Positions 13,483-22,625 of a stretch of DNA of 32,104 nucleotides are shown in pieces. The DNA comes from Methylomonas rivi (GTDB taxonomy: Bacteria; Pseudomonadota; Gammaproteobacteria; Methylococcales; Methylomonadaceae). The stretch covers positions 1 to 32,104 of the forward strand of contig NZ_JANIBK010000036.1 in NCBI RefSeq assembly GCF_024505165.1. Reading direction: 5' to 3'. The notes under the pieces are model-generated. The model ran no database searches, had not been told where the DNA came from, and saw nothing but the letters and a program-made list of their open reading frames with translations. Within the stretch, counting starts at the first letter, position 1. Every line of letters starts with the position of its first letter. Position numbers and translations under genes: made by a program.

Positions 13483-15741
13483 ATGAAGCGGAACAAACAG
13501 GGGTTCTTATCGGTTTTGTTGTTGAACGTAATCGTGCACTGCGCGGTAGCGGAATCGGCCAATCCGGACAAAACAGGCAAGCAGAACGACAATAACCCCG
13601 AGGCCCTGCCCAGCGTGGAAGTCGAGGAAAGCGTCCATAAAGCCGAGACCTTTTCCGGCTCGACTTCCGTGATCGATAAGGCAACCTTGGAACGCGACCA
13701 GGTTTTCACCGTCAACGAAGCCTTGCGCAAGGCGCCGGGCGTCTACGTGCGCGACGAGGAAGGCTTCGGTCTGCGGCCGAATATCGCCTTCCGCGGCCAG
13801 AACCCCTTCCGTTCCACCAAGGTGCTGTTTCTGGAAGACGGCATTCCGTTCAACTTCGCCCCTTACGGCGACAACGACATTTACTACCACCCGCCCATCG
13901 AACGCTACGACGGCATCGAAATGTACAAGGGCGCCGATTTGACTCAGTTCGGCCCGCAAACCATCAACGGCGCGGTCAATTATCTGACGCCGAAAGTGCC
14001 GGTCGAACCCGGTGGCTTCGTCAGCTTTATGGGCGGCAACCGGGATTACCGTAACGGCCACCTCCGTTACGGCGGCATGGCCAAGAATGTCAACGGCCTG
14101 GACGCGGTGGGCGGGGTGGTCGATTACATTCATAAGGAAGGCATGGGAAACCGGGACAACACCTTCGCTCAGGTCGACGACGCCAATCTGAAAAGCATCA
14201 TCGATTTCGACGCCCGCAACCGCTTGACCTTGCGCGGCGACTTTTACCGCCAGGACGAGCAAGGCGCGGCCTTCGGCTTGACGGAAGCGGAATACCGCAC
14301 TATAGGGGCGCGCTACAATCCGGACAAGAATGCCAGTTTTATTAACGACCGCTGGTCTACCTCGGCCACCTACGAGCATAGCTTCAATAACGATGTGACG
14401 CTGGAAACTAGCTTTTACTGGTCGTCCTACGAGCGTAATTGGTGGCGGCAGCAGAATGAGTTTCCCACCGAGAATCAATGCCAAGCGAGTTATCCAGCTT
14501 ACCAATCCAATCGACTAAACGGTATTCCCATCGATATGGACTTATGTGCTTATAACGTCGGCCGCAAGCGTAATTACGAAACCTGGGGCGTGGCGCCGAC
14601 CTTGCACGCCAAGCACGATTTGTTCGGCATCGAAAGCCAGTTGGATGCCGGTTTCCGCGCTCATTTCGAGAACCAGCACCGGGAAATGATCAGGGGAAAT
14701 TCGCCCAACGCCCGGGACGGCCAGTTGTTGGAAAAAAACGATCGTTTTGCCGATGCCTATTCGGGCTTCGTGCAAAACAAGTTCATTTGGAACGACTGGA
14801 CGCTTACGCCGGGCGTCCGGGTCGAATCCGTCAGCTACGAGCGCAAGAATTTGTTAAACGGCACGGCGGGCCAAAGCAGTTTGACCGAAATCTTGCCGTC
14901 GTTCGCGATGACCTACAGCCCTATCGATGAAGCCACTTTGTTTTTCGGTATTCACCGCGGTTTTGCCCCGCCCAGGGTAGAGGACGCCGTTTACAACGAT
15001 ACCGGAGGCTCCGCGGAAATCGGTCCGGAAATCAGCTGGAATACCGAGTTCGGTATCAGGGCAAGACCTACGGCCGGCGTCAAAACCGAGTTGACGTATT
15101 TTCACAACGACTTCGATGCCCTGACGGTATTGGGTACGGTCGGCGGCGGTACCGTGCCGGTGGCGCAAGGCAAGGCCTTGTACGAAGGCATCGAAATGAT
15201 GGCGCGGGCCGATTTCGGCGATGTGCTCAACTGGACGCACAATCCTTATGCGCAGATCGCTTATATGTGGTTGCCGACCGCGGAGACCACGGAGGCATTC
15301 CGTTGCGTGCCTTTGTCCAGCGGCGCGCTGCCGGCTAGTTGCCCGGGGGGTAATGTGTTCGGCTCCGCGGCGGGCAAGCGGGCGCCGTATGCCCCGGAAA
15401 GCCTGTTGGCCGCAACCTTGGGTTACTCGCATCCCAGCGGTTTCGATGCCCATTTGGAAGCGGTGTTCGTCAGCGAACAATATGCCGATTTCATGAACTT
15501 GGAGAGCGGCACCGATCATCCCGATGGGCCGAACAGCCTCAACGCCCGCACCGGTACCTACGGCAAAATCAACGATTACGTGGTGGTCAACTTCACCACC
15601 TCGTATAAGGTACGGAAGGATTTGACCTTGTACGTGTCGATGAAAAACATGCTGGACAACACCTATATCGTTGACCGGGTGCGCGGTATTCAAGCCGGCA
15701 TGCCGAGATTGGTGCAGGCCGGCTTCAAATACGAATTTTAA
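13483..15741 (+). CDS. TonB-dependent receptor without STN domain (FecA-like barrel)
   Basis: 752 residues from ATG 13483, where GAGGA precedes by five bases; an ATG at 13471 is less well placed. A signal peptide (LSVLLLNVIVHCAVAES) is followed by a linker and a TonB-box-like segment (LPSVEVEES), the plug (about 65-175, LRKAPGVYVRDEEGFGLRPNIAFRG given in parts: LRKAPGVYVRDEEG and KVLFLEDGIPFN), and a barrel with external-loop Cys pairs (QCQASYP...DLCAYN, RCVPL...SCPGG). It ends with the aromatic GFKYEF. Compared with the receptor at 2217 it lacks the STN domain, so it does not signal through FecR. The plug and barrel resemble FecA-type ferric citrate/dicitrate receptors, but the ligand is unproven. 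Confidence 0.9.
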   Translation: MKRNKQGFLSVLLLNVIVHCAVAESANPDKTGKQNDNNPEALPSVEVEESVHKAETFSGSTSVIDKATLERDQVFTVNEALRKAPGVYVRDEEGFGLRPNIAFRGQNPFRSTKVLFLEDGIPFNFAPYGDNDIYYHPPIERYDGIEMYKGADLTQFGPQTINGAVNYLTPKVPVEPGGFVSFMGGNRDYRNGHLRYGGMAKNVNGLDAVGGVVDYIHKEGMGNRDNTFAQVDDANLKSIIDFDARNRLTLRGDFYRQDEQGAAFGLTEAEYRTIGARYNPDKNASFINDRWSTSATYEHSFNNDVTLETSFYWSSYERNWWRQQNEFPTENQCQASYPAYQSNRLNGIPIDMDLCAYNVGRKRNYETWGVAPTLHAKHDLFGIESQLDAGFRAHFENQHREMIRGNSPNARDGQLLEKNDRFADAYSGFVQNKFIWNDWTLTPGVRVESVSYERKNLLNGTAGQSSLTEILPSFAMTYSPIDEATLFFGIHRGFAPPRVEDAVYNDTGGSAEIGPEISWNTEFGIRARPTAGVKTELTYFHNDFDALTVLGTVGGGTVPVAQGKALYEGIEMMARADFGDVLNWTHNPYAQIAYMWLPTAETTEAFRCVPLSSGALPASCPGGNVFGSAAGKRAPYAPESLLAATLGYSHPSGFDAHLEAVFVSEQYADFMNLESGTDHPDGPNSLNARTGTYGKINDYVVVNFTTSYKVRKDLTLYVSMKNMLDNTYIVDRVRGIQAGMPRLVQAGFKYEF

Positions 15742-15778
15742 CCAGGGCCTGTTGGAAATGGATAGTTCAGCGTGGGTT

Positions 15779-15811
15779 AGGAAGCGGTCTCAATATTAGC
15801 TTCCTCTTTTC
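15779..15811 (+). terminator. Possible terminator after the second TonB receptor
   Basis: AGGAAGC (15779-15785) pairs with GCTTCCT (15799-15805), followed by CTTTTC. The 13-base loop and short T-run make it only moderately convincing. Confidence 0.45.
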
Positions 15812-16066
15812 GAGGTTATCGTAAAGGGTAGGCCGGAATAAGTCTGTCCGGCGTTAGCCAAGGCGGATATTTCCGGCAAGTATTTGATTTTGCCGGAAAC
15901 ATCAGATTCCTCTATCGCTCCATCGAATTTATCCCAGTCTACCCTTTGGCTTTGGATAAAAACAATCGTAGGGTCATGATCAATGGTCTGCCGGCCGCTA
16001 CCGCGATCGTCAGGACAGCCCGTGAAGCCGGGTTAAAACACCTTGTCGGCGGTCAGGGGCTTCGAA
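15812..16066. other. Intergenic region with a REP element and an unassigned open frame
   Basis: It contains the REP-like hairpin at 15828-15877. From about 15835 a plus-strand frame stays open to a stop near 16107, overlapping the 3' end of hypX. Its translation (for example FIPVYPLALDKNNRRVM, AATAIVRTAREAGLKHLV) is not obviously random, but it has no ribosome site and matches nothing I know. I leave it unannotated. Confidence 0.4.
15828..15877. repeat. REP-like element with GTAG head
   Basis: GTAG (15828-15831) is followed by GCCGGAATA (15832-15840) and its near-complement TATTTCCGGC (15868-15877). This is the GTAG-plus-imperfect-hairpin form of REP sequences, like the pair at 1322-1414 and the element at 31860. 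Confidence 0.55.
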
Positions 16067-18229
16067 TCATAAGCAGTAAACATTCATCTCTTTCCAGTGA
16101 CTGTTAAATGCCATATCGGAATGCTGAATATGTTGAGCCCATTTACCGATGAATTCCTGCAAATCCTGCGCTTGCCAATTGTCATGCTCTATTTTCGCTG
16201 TTATGGCTAGCAATTGTTCCAGCATCAGTTCGTGTTCCTTGGCATGACTTTTGGTCGAATGAAAGCCTGTGCGATACATTAAGCTTTCTTCTTCAGCGAA
16301 GTGCGCTTTCACATGCTGCTGTAATTCGGACAGGGTTTCCAACAAGGTGAGTTTATGCGGAGACGAGAGTAGTTTTTCCGCCAGTTCAAAAAAATCCTTA
16401 TGCTCCCGGTCTATTTTTTCGTCGCCCAGCGCGTAACTGTCCTGCCAGACGAAATGCACCATGCCGCCGGGCGATGCGGGTTTTACAAAGCTATCCAGCC
16501 TATGTTTGGCCAGATTGTCCGGCGTTTTAGTCAACGGCTTTTTGTAAACGAAGCATTGTCTGGCCGCGTGATAGGCATTATCGGTATAAAAATTGGCATA
16601 CATTTGGGTTAATTCGAATTTCCGATAAGCGGCCAAGGGTTTGCTGATTTCATCGATACAGCGGGTATTGGCTTTATCGGTCAACAGTCTTTGCAATTCG
16701 GCCGGATTGCCGACATAGGTGTCGACCAGATGTTTGACTTGGGCAGTAAAAATCGAATGTTGTTTATCCAGCACTTTATCGACCAGGCCTAGTTGCCAGG
16801 CTTTTTTGGCGCTGATGGGCAAGCGCTGTTCGGTTAATTGCGTGGCCGCGGTTTGGCCGACGCGTTTGGGCAATAAATAAGTCCAGTATTCGGAACCGTA
16901 CAGTTCGCCCATGTTTTTGTAATGCGGATTGAAAATCACCCCGTCCCTGACCACGACTTTATCCGGAGCAACGGCCAAAATCGCGCCGCCGGCGCCGGCG
17001 TTGCCGGAAATGGCAGCCAGCGTTAATTTATCCAGGGTGGTGATAATTTGATAAATCAGATCGTCCATGGCATTGATGTTTTGCCAGGATTCGTCGGCAG
17101 GGTCGTCCGCTGCTTCGATATGGTTCAGGTGGATGCCGTTGGACCAAGTGTCTTCGCCGCCCATCAAAACAATGGCTTTGACATTCAGGGTGGCGAGATG
17201 CCGATACACCGACAGCAGCCGTCGGCATTGCGCGGTGCTCATGGCGCCGTTATGAAACGGAAAATAAAGATAAGCCGCCTCGCCCAGCAACTCGTACCAG
17301 ACCTCCTGGCAGGGCAGTTGCCGGCCGGGTTGGGTGTAATCAATCTCCAGGGTTTTGATGGGTTTGCTTAGCCAGCTTTGCAGACCGGACTGAGGTTTTG
17401 GCCAACAATCCCGCAAGGCTTGAGTAGCCGGCAGTTTGATGCCCTTGCCATCGGCCAGTTTGGGTTTTAAATGCCCGATCCAGATTGCGCCGTCAACGGT
17501 GGCGCGGCAAATGGCCTGATCGGTCATGGCGATAATTTCGCCGGGCTTGCCGCTTAGCTGGGTTTCCTTATGGGCATTGAACAGATAAAACGGTTGGCCG
17601 AACATTTCATCCAATACGCCGGGGCAGCCGTCGGCAGCATGAATATGTCCGAGAATGTCGTCGGTTTTATGTTTTTTCCAGTCAAGTTTACGCTCGCTTT
17701 GTTTCATCTGCGGGCGCAACTGACCTTTAATGCCCGGTTTGCTGTATTCCAAAGGTTCCGGTTGAAAGTTGGGCGCATCGAAATAGGTTAACGCCTCCCA
17801 TAGGCACTCGACCGCCGCCTGAGTCACTTCGCGGTTAAACACGCTGCTTTTCGTGGCGGGACGTAAAGGGAAAGTTTTACTGGCCCAAATGGCGCCACTA
17901 TCCATTTCATCGGCCGCTGCCAGCAATGTGACGCCCCATTCTTTCTCGCCCTGCTGTATCGCCCAGTCTAAAGACGCGGGGCCGCGATCGCCCTTGATGC
18001 CGGGATGGACGATCAGGCAGGGATAGTGCTGATAGATGGTGGCCGGTAGCCGCTTGGTCAGGAACGGGCATAGAATCAAATTGGGTTGAAAAAGCTGCAC
18101 GCCTTCCAGCAATTGGGCTTCGTCACCCAGATGCAGTTCGACGGAAACCTCGTACCCGGCATCGTTCAGTTCGGTATAAAAGCGCTGGGTGAGTCCGGAA
18201 AATGCGGTGGAAATCAGTAATATTTTCAT
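16067..18229 (-). CDS. hypX: HypX-type hydrogenase maturation protein with C-terminal hemerythrin domain
   Basis: 720 residues from ATG 18229, with AGGAG seven bases upstream; an ATG at 18295 is less well placed. HypX makes the active-site CO of [NiFe] hydrogenases from formyl-tetrahydrofolate when cells grow in air. Domain one (about 1-265) is formyltransferase-like: HPGIKGDRGPASLDW and DEMDSGAIW. Domain two (about 300-545) is an enoyl-CoA hydratase/isomerase fold: GGEDTWSNGIHL and the oxyanion-type GNAGAGGAIL. After a link region comes an extra module, about 590-720, with all bacteriohemerythrin di-iron ligands: H610 (REHKDF), H643 and E647 (HFAEE), H662 and H666 (HAKEH), H700 and D705 (HIQHSD). 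HypX usually ends before this module. The regulator gene 87 bases upstream is on the same strand. Confidence 0.88.
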   Translation of the reverse strand: MKILLISTAFSGLTQRFYTELNDAGYEVSVELHLGDEAQLLEGVQLFQPNLILCPFLTKRLPATIYQHYPCLIVHPGIKGDRGPASLDWAIQQGEKEWGVTLLAAADEMDSGAIWASKTFPLRPATKSSVFNREVTQAAVECLWEALTYFDAPNFQPEPLEYSKPGIKGQLRPQMKQSERKLDWKKHKTDDILGHIHAADGCPGVLDEMFGQPFYLFNAHKETQLSGKPGEIIAMTDQAICRATVDGAIWIGHLKPKLADGKGIKLPATQALRDCWPKPQSGLQSWLSKPIKTLEIDYTQPGRQLPCQEVWYELLGEAAYLYFPFHNGAMSTAQCRRLLSVYRHLATLNVKAIVLMGGEDTWSNGIHLNHIEAADDPADESWQNINAMDDLIYQIITTLDKLTLAAISGNAGAGGAILAVAPDKVVVRDGVIFNPHYKNMGELYGSEYWTYLLPKRVGQTAATQLTEQRLPISAKKAWQLGLVDKVLDKQHSIFTAQVKHLVDTYVGNPAELQRLLTDKANTRCIDEISKPLAAYRKFELTQMYANFYTDNAYHAARQCFVYKKPLTKTPDNLAKHRLDSFVKPASPGGMVHFVWQDSYALGDEKIDREHKDFFELAEKLLSSPHKLTLLETLSELQQHVKAHFAEEESLMYRTGFHSTKSHAKEHELMLEQLLAITAKIEHDNWQAQDLQEFIGKWAQHIQHSDMAFNSHWKEMNVYCL

Positions 18230-18316
18230 GTCAATCTCCTGAGTTGAGTGTTTGTTCCATTCGCAGCCAACGTCAACAAAGCATGGCCGTTGCATGTTTA
18301 AAGGTATGCCGAACGG

Positions 18317-19342
18317 TTATGCGATAGTCGAACCGCTAAAGCGTTGCCGGTAATTTTGCGGATTAACCCCCAACTGACGTATGAATGCGCGCCGCATGCG
18401 TTCCGAATCTTTAAAGCCGGTTTTTTCCGCGATTGATTCCACGGCGAGATCGCCGGTTTCAAGTAAAAATCTGGCGCGGTCGATGCGGGTTATTTCCACG
18501 AATTTGGCGGGCGTCATGCCGGTTTCGGCTGAAAAAAGGCGGGCGAAATTACGGGTGCTCATCGCCATGCGGGTAGCCAGGGCTTCGACATGTAAATCCT
18601 GATGGATATGTTCCATGATCCAAACCTGCAGATCCCGCAGATCCGGGCGATGGCTGGCTTCATTCGTCAAATAACTGCTGAATTGCGACTGGCCGCCGGG
18701 ACGCTTCAAAAACACCACCAAATAACGCGCCACATATAACGCCAAATCCCGACCCCAATCCTCCTCCAGCAAGGCCAGGGCCAAATCGATTCCCGAGGTG
18801 ATACCGCCCGAGGTGAAAATATGGCCGTCTTTAATAAAGATATAATCCGGCTCGACTTGAATGCCGGGGTAGTTTTTGGCAAGGGGTTGGCAAAAATCCC
18901 AGTGGGTAGTGGCTTTGCGGCCTTCCAGCAACCCGGCTTCGGCCAGTAGAAAAGCCCCGGTGCACACTGATACCAGGCGGCGTACCTTGGGGGACATGGC
19001 TCTAATCCAGGCAATCAGCTTTTCATTGTTTAACGCATTTTTTATGCGGCCGCCCGGAATCAACAAGGTATCGAACGCGGCGTTCGGAGCGTCGTAGATG
19101 TCTTCGGCCACGATCTGTAAACCCGACATTGTGGTAATCGGGCCTGGCGTTTCGGCAAGCAGTTTGAGGGTATAAATGTTTTGCTGGGTAATGCCTTGGT
19201 GGATCAGGCCCAGGTTGGCAAAATTAAATACTTCGAACGGGCCGGTAATGTCTAAAACCTCCACGTCCGGAAACGCCACGATGCCAATGGTTCTGGATTG
19301 ATATTTAAAGCTATCGGGCTTGGAAAAACTGAAAGTCGTCAT
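18317..19342 (-). CDS. GlxA-family AraC-type regulator with DJ-1/PfpI domain
   Basis: 341 residues from ATG 19342, preceded by AGAGGTG; an upstream ATG at 19390 would add 16 residues. The N-terminal domain (about 15-190) is of the class I glutamine amidotransferase/DJ-1 type: TIGIVAFPDVEVLDITGPFE given in parts as FPDVEVLDITGP, then LLIPGGR and the nucleophile-elbow SVCTGAFLLAEAGLL with Cys. The C-terminal AraC domain (about 240-335) has two helix-turn-helix units, MAMSTRNFARLFSAETGMTP and KTGFKDSERMRRAFIRQLG, and ends NPQNYRQRF. Such proteins sense small amine or betaine-like metabolites or act without a known ligand. The position just upstream of hypX on the same strand suggests shared transcription or local control. 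Confidence 0.88.
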   Translation of the reverse strand: MTTFSFSKPDSFKYQSRTIGIVAFPDVEVLDITGPFEVFNFANLGLIHQGITQQNIYTLKLLAETPGPITTMSGLQIVAEDIYDAPNAAFDTLLIPGGRIKNALNNEKLIAWIRAMSPKVRRLVSVCTGAFLLAEAGLLEGRKATTHWDFCQPLAKNYPGIQVEPDYIFIKDGHIFTSGGITSGIDLALALLEEDWGRDLALYVARYLVVFLKRPGGQSQFSSYLTNEASHRPDLRDLQVWIMEHIHQDLHVEALATRMAMSTRNFARLFSAETGMTPAKFVEITRIDRARFLLETGDLAVESIAEKTGFKDSERMRRAFIRQLGVNPQNYRQRFSGSTIA

Positions 19343-19568
19343 GGCGACACCTCTATGGCTGAGCGTGCTAACATCATGTCTAATTACCATGACTTATACA
19401 ATGACAATCATCCCTCGTTTTCCGCCAGCCATTAACGTTGACGTTTTATGCTGTCGCGAAAGGGCTGCGGCCTAACTTTGCCTTCGAATCGGCTAAACTT
19501 TAACGCCGGGCTGCCCAGATGTTTGTTTGGGCCGATTTTTATCGATACTCATCTACTACATTAATCCC

Positions 19569-20471
19569 ATGCCACACGATAATTCCACGAAAGCCATTGT
19601 TTACGCCTTTGCGGCAAATTTGGGCATCGCCGTTAGCAAGACCGGGGCCGCGATTTGGACCGGTTCCGGTTCGTTATTGGCGGAAGCGATTCATTCCTTT
19701 GCCGATTGCGGCAATCAGGTCTTGCTGTTTATCGGCATGAAGCGGGCGGAGCGCTTGGCGACGGCTAAACATCCGATGGGGTACGGGCGCGAATCCTATA
19801 TCTGGTCCATGATGGTGGCGATAACCTTGTTTTCGGTGGGCGGCTTGTTTTCCATTTACGAAGGTTGGCTGCGCATGGGCGAACGGCATGAGGTGGAAAA
19901 TGCCGGTGCGGCGATGTTGGTTTTATTGATCGCCGTGGCGCTGGAGGCGTTTTCGTTAAAAGGCGCTTTAAGCGCCTTGCAGGATGAAAAAGGCCGGCGC
20001 GGTTTGTGGCAATGGTTCAGGGAAACCCAGTCCAGCGAGTTGATGGTGGTGGTCGGCGAGGACTTGGCGGCCTTGCTGGGCTTGGTCATAGCCGCGCTGA
20101 TGCTGGGTTTGACCATGCTGACCGGTAATAGCGTTTACGATGCGATGGGTTCGATCATGATAGGCATGCTGTTGGTGATTGTGGCCGCTTTGGTGGGGCG
20201 GGAAGTGCATTCGTTGTTGCTCGGCGAGGCGGATACGGCCATTCGCGATGCGGTACGTTCCTTTTTACAGCAGCAGCCCGAGGTGGTGCGGGTATTGAAT
20301 ATTTGGGCCATTAGTCACGGCAATCAGGTAATGGTTGCCGTCAAAGCCGAGTTATTGCCGGATTTGCGGGTGGCCGAAGCGGCGGTGGCGATCAATAAAA
20401 TGGAGCAACAGATCAAATCCGCCCATAATCGTGTAAATTGGGTCTTTTTTGAAATCGATAATTCTGATTAA
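19569..20471 (+). CDS. CDF-family cation efflux transporter
   Basis: 300 residues from ATG 19569 (MPHDNSTK); an upstream TTG/ATG frame from 19527 is possible but adds an unlike segment. About six membrane helices. Family marks: HSFADCGNQ in the second helix (HxxxD metal site), the loop HPMGYGRESYIWSMM, and VVGEDLAALLGLVIAAL in the fifth helix with an E-D in place of the usual H/D-xxx-D, as in the SLC30A9-like branch. A short cytoplasmic C-terminal domain follows (REVHSLLLGEADTAIRDAV... WAISHGNQVMVAVKAEL). The likely substrate is Zn2+ or another divalent cation, exported against protons. It is transcribed away from the GlxA-type gene across a 226-base region that I read as holding both promoters. 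Confidence 0.85.
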   Translation: MPHDNSTKAIVYAFAANLGIAVSKTGAAIWTGSGSLLAEAIHSFADCGNQVLLFIGMKRAERLATAKHPMGYGRESYIWSMMVAITLFSVGGLFSIYEGWLRMGERHEVENAGAAMLVLLIAVALEAFSLKGALSALQDEKGRRGLWQWFRETQSSELMVVVGEDLAALLGLVIAALMLGLTMLTGNSVYDAMGSIMIGMLLVIVAALVGREVHSLLLGEADTAIRDAVRSFLQQQPEVVRVLNIWAISHGNQVMVAVKAELLPDLRVAEAAVAINKMEQQIKSAHNRVNWVFFEIDNSD

Positions 20472-20517
20472 ATGACCGGCAGATACTTAGGCCATTAATC
20501 CGCAGAGAATTAACATC

Positions 20518-21783
20518 TTGAACGTTGCTCAAAACCTCAAAACCCGCCTGTTTGCCGGCGCTTTTTTATTACTGATGGGCGGGTCCGCCTCCGCGCGTTA
20601 CGCGGCGATCGTCATCGATGCCGATAGCGGGCGCATCGTACACGAAGTGGAAGCCACCCAGCGTTGGTATCCGGCTTCCCTGACCAAGGTCATGACGATT
20701 TATATGACGTTTGCCGCTATCGAAGCGGGCCGCTTGCAATTGCACGATACGCTGAGCGTGTCCGCGCACGCGGCCCGGCAACCGACGTCCAAGCTGGGTT
20801 TGCGTCAAGGCCAGACCATCAGCGTCGAGAACGCCATCATGGCCGTTACCACCCGCTCGGCCAACGATGCCGCCGTGGTATTGGCCGAACGGCTGGGGGG
20901 CAGCGAGTCGCAATTCGCCGCCATGATGACCCGGCAGGCGCAGAGCATGGGCATGTATAATAGCGCCTTTCAAAATGCCAGCGGTTTGCCCGACGAAGGC
21001 CAAATCAGCAGCGCCCGCGACTTGGCCTTGTTGTCCGCGGCCCTGATTCGGGATTTTCCGCAATACTATCGCTATTTTTCGGCCACCGAATTCGCTTATA
21101 AAGGCCGGGTTTTGCCGAACACCAACAAAATTTTGAAAACCTATCCCGATGCGGACGGCTTGAAGACCGGTTTTACCTGCGGCTCCGGCTATAACCTGAT
21201 TGCGTCCGCCCGCCGCGGCGGCCGCCGCTTGATTGGAGTATTGCTGGGCGCGCACAGCAGTGCCGAACGCTTCCGGCAAATGGCCAACTTACTGGACCTG
21301 GGGTTCGAAAAATCCCAGCTGGGCGCCTACGGTATGCCGGTAGCCCAATTGCGGGACGCGAATTTTACGCCGCCGCCGTTTCAATTATCGTCCAATCGCT
21401 GCGCCGGCAGCGCCGAACAAATGGGGGCCGATTCCGGTTCCGTCCGTTCGGAACCCATTCTCATCAAGCCCGGCAAGTCTGCCCGTTTGGCCGACAAGAG
21501 GACGCTTAAAACCAAAAGTCCAAAAAGCCACGCGGCCAACGAGCATTGGACCGTCATGCTGGGCGATCACAGCCGCAAAATCGACGCCGATGTCAACCTA
21601 AAGCAAGCGCGCTATGCGTTGGGCCCGGCGGCAAAAACCGGCCAACCGCATGTGGTCAGGATCAAAACCAAGGGCGCACTGCTGTGGCGTACCGAGTGGA
21701 TGAACTTGAATTCAACGCAAGCCAGGGATTTCTGCAAGAAATTACGGGCCAGGGGCCGGGATTGCACCTTGTTACCGGGTTAA
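20518..21783 (+). CDS. D-alanyl-D-alanine carboxypeptidase (S11 penicillin-binding protein) with SPOR-like tail
   Basis: 421 residues, TTG start at 20518. A signal peptide (LFAGAFLLLMGGSASA) leads to the serine-peptidase domain with SxxK (S54LTK57), SxN (S114AN116) and KTG (216-218), typical of low-molecular-weight PBPs that trim peptidoglycan stem peptides. It lacks the amphipathic membrane-binding helix of PBP5. Instead, after a low-complexity linker (about 300-345), a C-terminal region (about 345-420; WTVMLGDHSRKIDAD, DFCKKLRARGRDCTLL) looks like a SPOR domain, which would steer it to denuded glycan at the septum. It starts 46 bases after the CDF gene and may be independent. Confidence 0.88.
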   Translation: MNVAQNLKTRLFAGAFLLLMGGSASARYAAIVIDADSGRIVHEVEATQRWYPASLTKVMTIYMTFAAIEAGRLQLHDTLSVSAHAARQPTSKLGLRQGQTISVENAIMAVTTRSANDAAVVLAERLGGSESQFAAMMTRQAQSMGMYNSAFQNASGLPDEGQISSARDLALLSAALIRDFPQYYRYFSATEFAYKGRVLPNTNKILKTYPDADGLKTGFTCGSGYNLIASARRGGRRLIGVLLGAHSSAERFRQMANLLDLGFEKSQLGAYGMPVAQLRDANFTPPPFQLSSNRCAGSAEQMGADSGSVRSEPILIKPGKSARLADKRTLKTKSPKSHAANEHWTVMLGDHSRKIDADVNLKQARYALGPAAKTGQPHVVRIKTKGALLWRTEWMNLNSTQARDFCKKLRARGRDCTLLPG

Positions 21784-21973
21784 TGAGGCTATTTCCGGAT
21801 TTGCAGGATTTCTTTTTTACCGGCATGAAAATCGATAATGCAGGCGGCTTTTAGTCTGCCAATGCTCATCGGCGAAATTCGCAGCCCAGTCGACGCCATC
21901 CGGGCGGTGGCGTAAACAGCAAAACAGAATGATTTGTTAGTTGTGTTTTTTTTAAATTATTGAATTTAAATTA

Positions 21974-22180
21974 CTAATAATGCGGCGGCCGCTCATCGGC
22001 AATCTCGGGATTGCGTTCGGCTTGGGCCAGGCTTTTAATTTTGTCGTGCAGTAATTTGCAGGTTTCTTCCAGCTTGCCGATTTGTTTTTGTTGTTCGGCA
22101 ACCACGCTATTGAGCGCTTGAACCAAGTCCTCTTGGTATGCTTGTTTGATTTCCAGCTCGATAATACGTTCTTCGCTCAT
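21974..22180 (-). CDS. slyX: SlyX family protein
   Basis: 68 residues, almost entirely a coiled coil (MSEERIIELEIKQAYQ, VVAEQQKQIGKLEE), ending with the conserved RPPHY tail seen in SlyX proteins. Its function is unknown in the family. Length is normal. It converges on the carboxypeptidase gene across a 190-base stretch (21784-21973) that holds an imperfect hairpin near 21893-21913 and a T-rich run. Confidence 0.85.
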   Translation of the reverse strand: MSEERIIELEIKQAYQEDLVQALNSVVAEQQKQIGKLEETCKLLHDKIKSLAQAERNPEIADERPPHY

Positions 22181-22248
22181 GGCCTGCCGAGGGTGTATGG
22201 ATGATAGGTATATTCTAATAGAATTTAGCTCGCAATTTTACCGGCCCG

Positions 22249-22279
22249 TTGACACGGCCTGAAAAAACTCGGCTATGAT
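22249..22279 (+). promoter_or_regulatory. Sigma-70-type promoter for the 22313 gene group
   Basis: TTGACA (22249-22254) and TATGAT (22274-22279) match the consensus boxes at 6/6 and 5/6, with a slightly long 19-base spacer. The next gene has GAGGA just before its ATG at 22313. Confidence 0.5.
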
Positions 22280-22312
22280 AGCTTCACCATCAACCACAGC
22301 GAGGATGCGACA

Positions 22313-22615
22313 ATGACAACGATCACAGATCCGGTCATAGGCCGTTGGTATAAAGATTTTGAAAATAACCTCACCTTTAAAGTCGTTGCCATAGACAGTA
22401 AGGAAGAAACCATAGACGTGCAATATGCCAATGGCGATTTGGGCGAGTACGACAATGACGCCTGGTATGCGTCGACCTTTGACTATATAGAAGATCCGGA
22501 AGACTGGAGTGCGCCGTTCGACGACATAGAACCCGACGATTTGGGTTACAGCGACCCCGATAGACACGCCCGTCCGGATCAGGAAGATTTGGATATCAGC
22601 AATTTTTTGGATTGA
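22313..22615 (+). CDS. DUF6763 family small acidic protein
   Basis: 100 residues. The N-terminal half looks like a small beta barrel (VIGRWYKDFENNLTFKVVAI, DVQYANGDLGEYD), and the C-terminal half is very acidic (EDPEDWSAPFDDIEPDD). This order fits a widespread uncharacterised proteobacterial family (DUF6763), whose role is unknown. GAGGA precedes the ATG, and a good promoter lies just upstream. The ATPase gene starts 10 bases after its stop, so they are likely co-transcribed. Confidence 0.75.
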   Translation: MTTITDPVIGRWYKDFENNLTFKVVAIDSKEETIDVQYANGDLGEYDNDAWYASTFDYIEDPEDWSAPFDDIEPDDLGYSDPDRHARPDQEDLDISNFLD

Positions 22616-22625
22616 GTAGCGTTTT

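Noticed and set aside
13507-15693. Minus-strand ORFs of 332 and 279 codons opposite the second TonB receptor
   Set aside because: Same reason: shadow frames with no start signal or recognisable domain.
15835-16107. Plus-strand open frame overlapping the end of hypX
   Set aside because: No start codon with a ribosome site near its beginning and no recognisable family; too weak to list as a gene.
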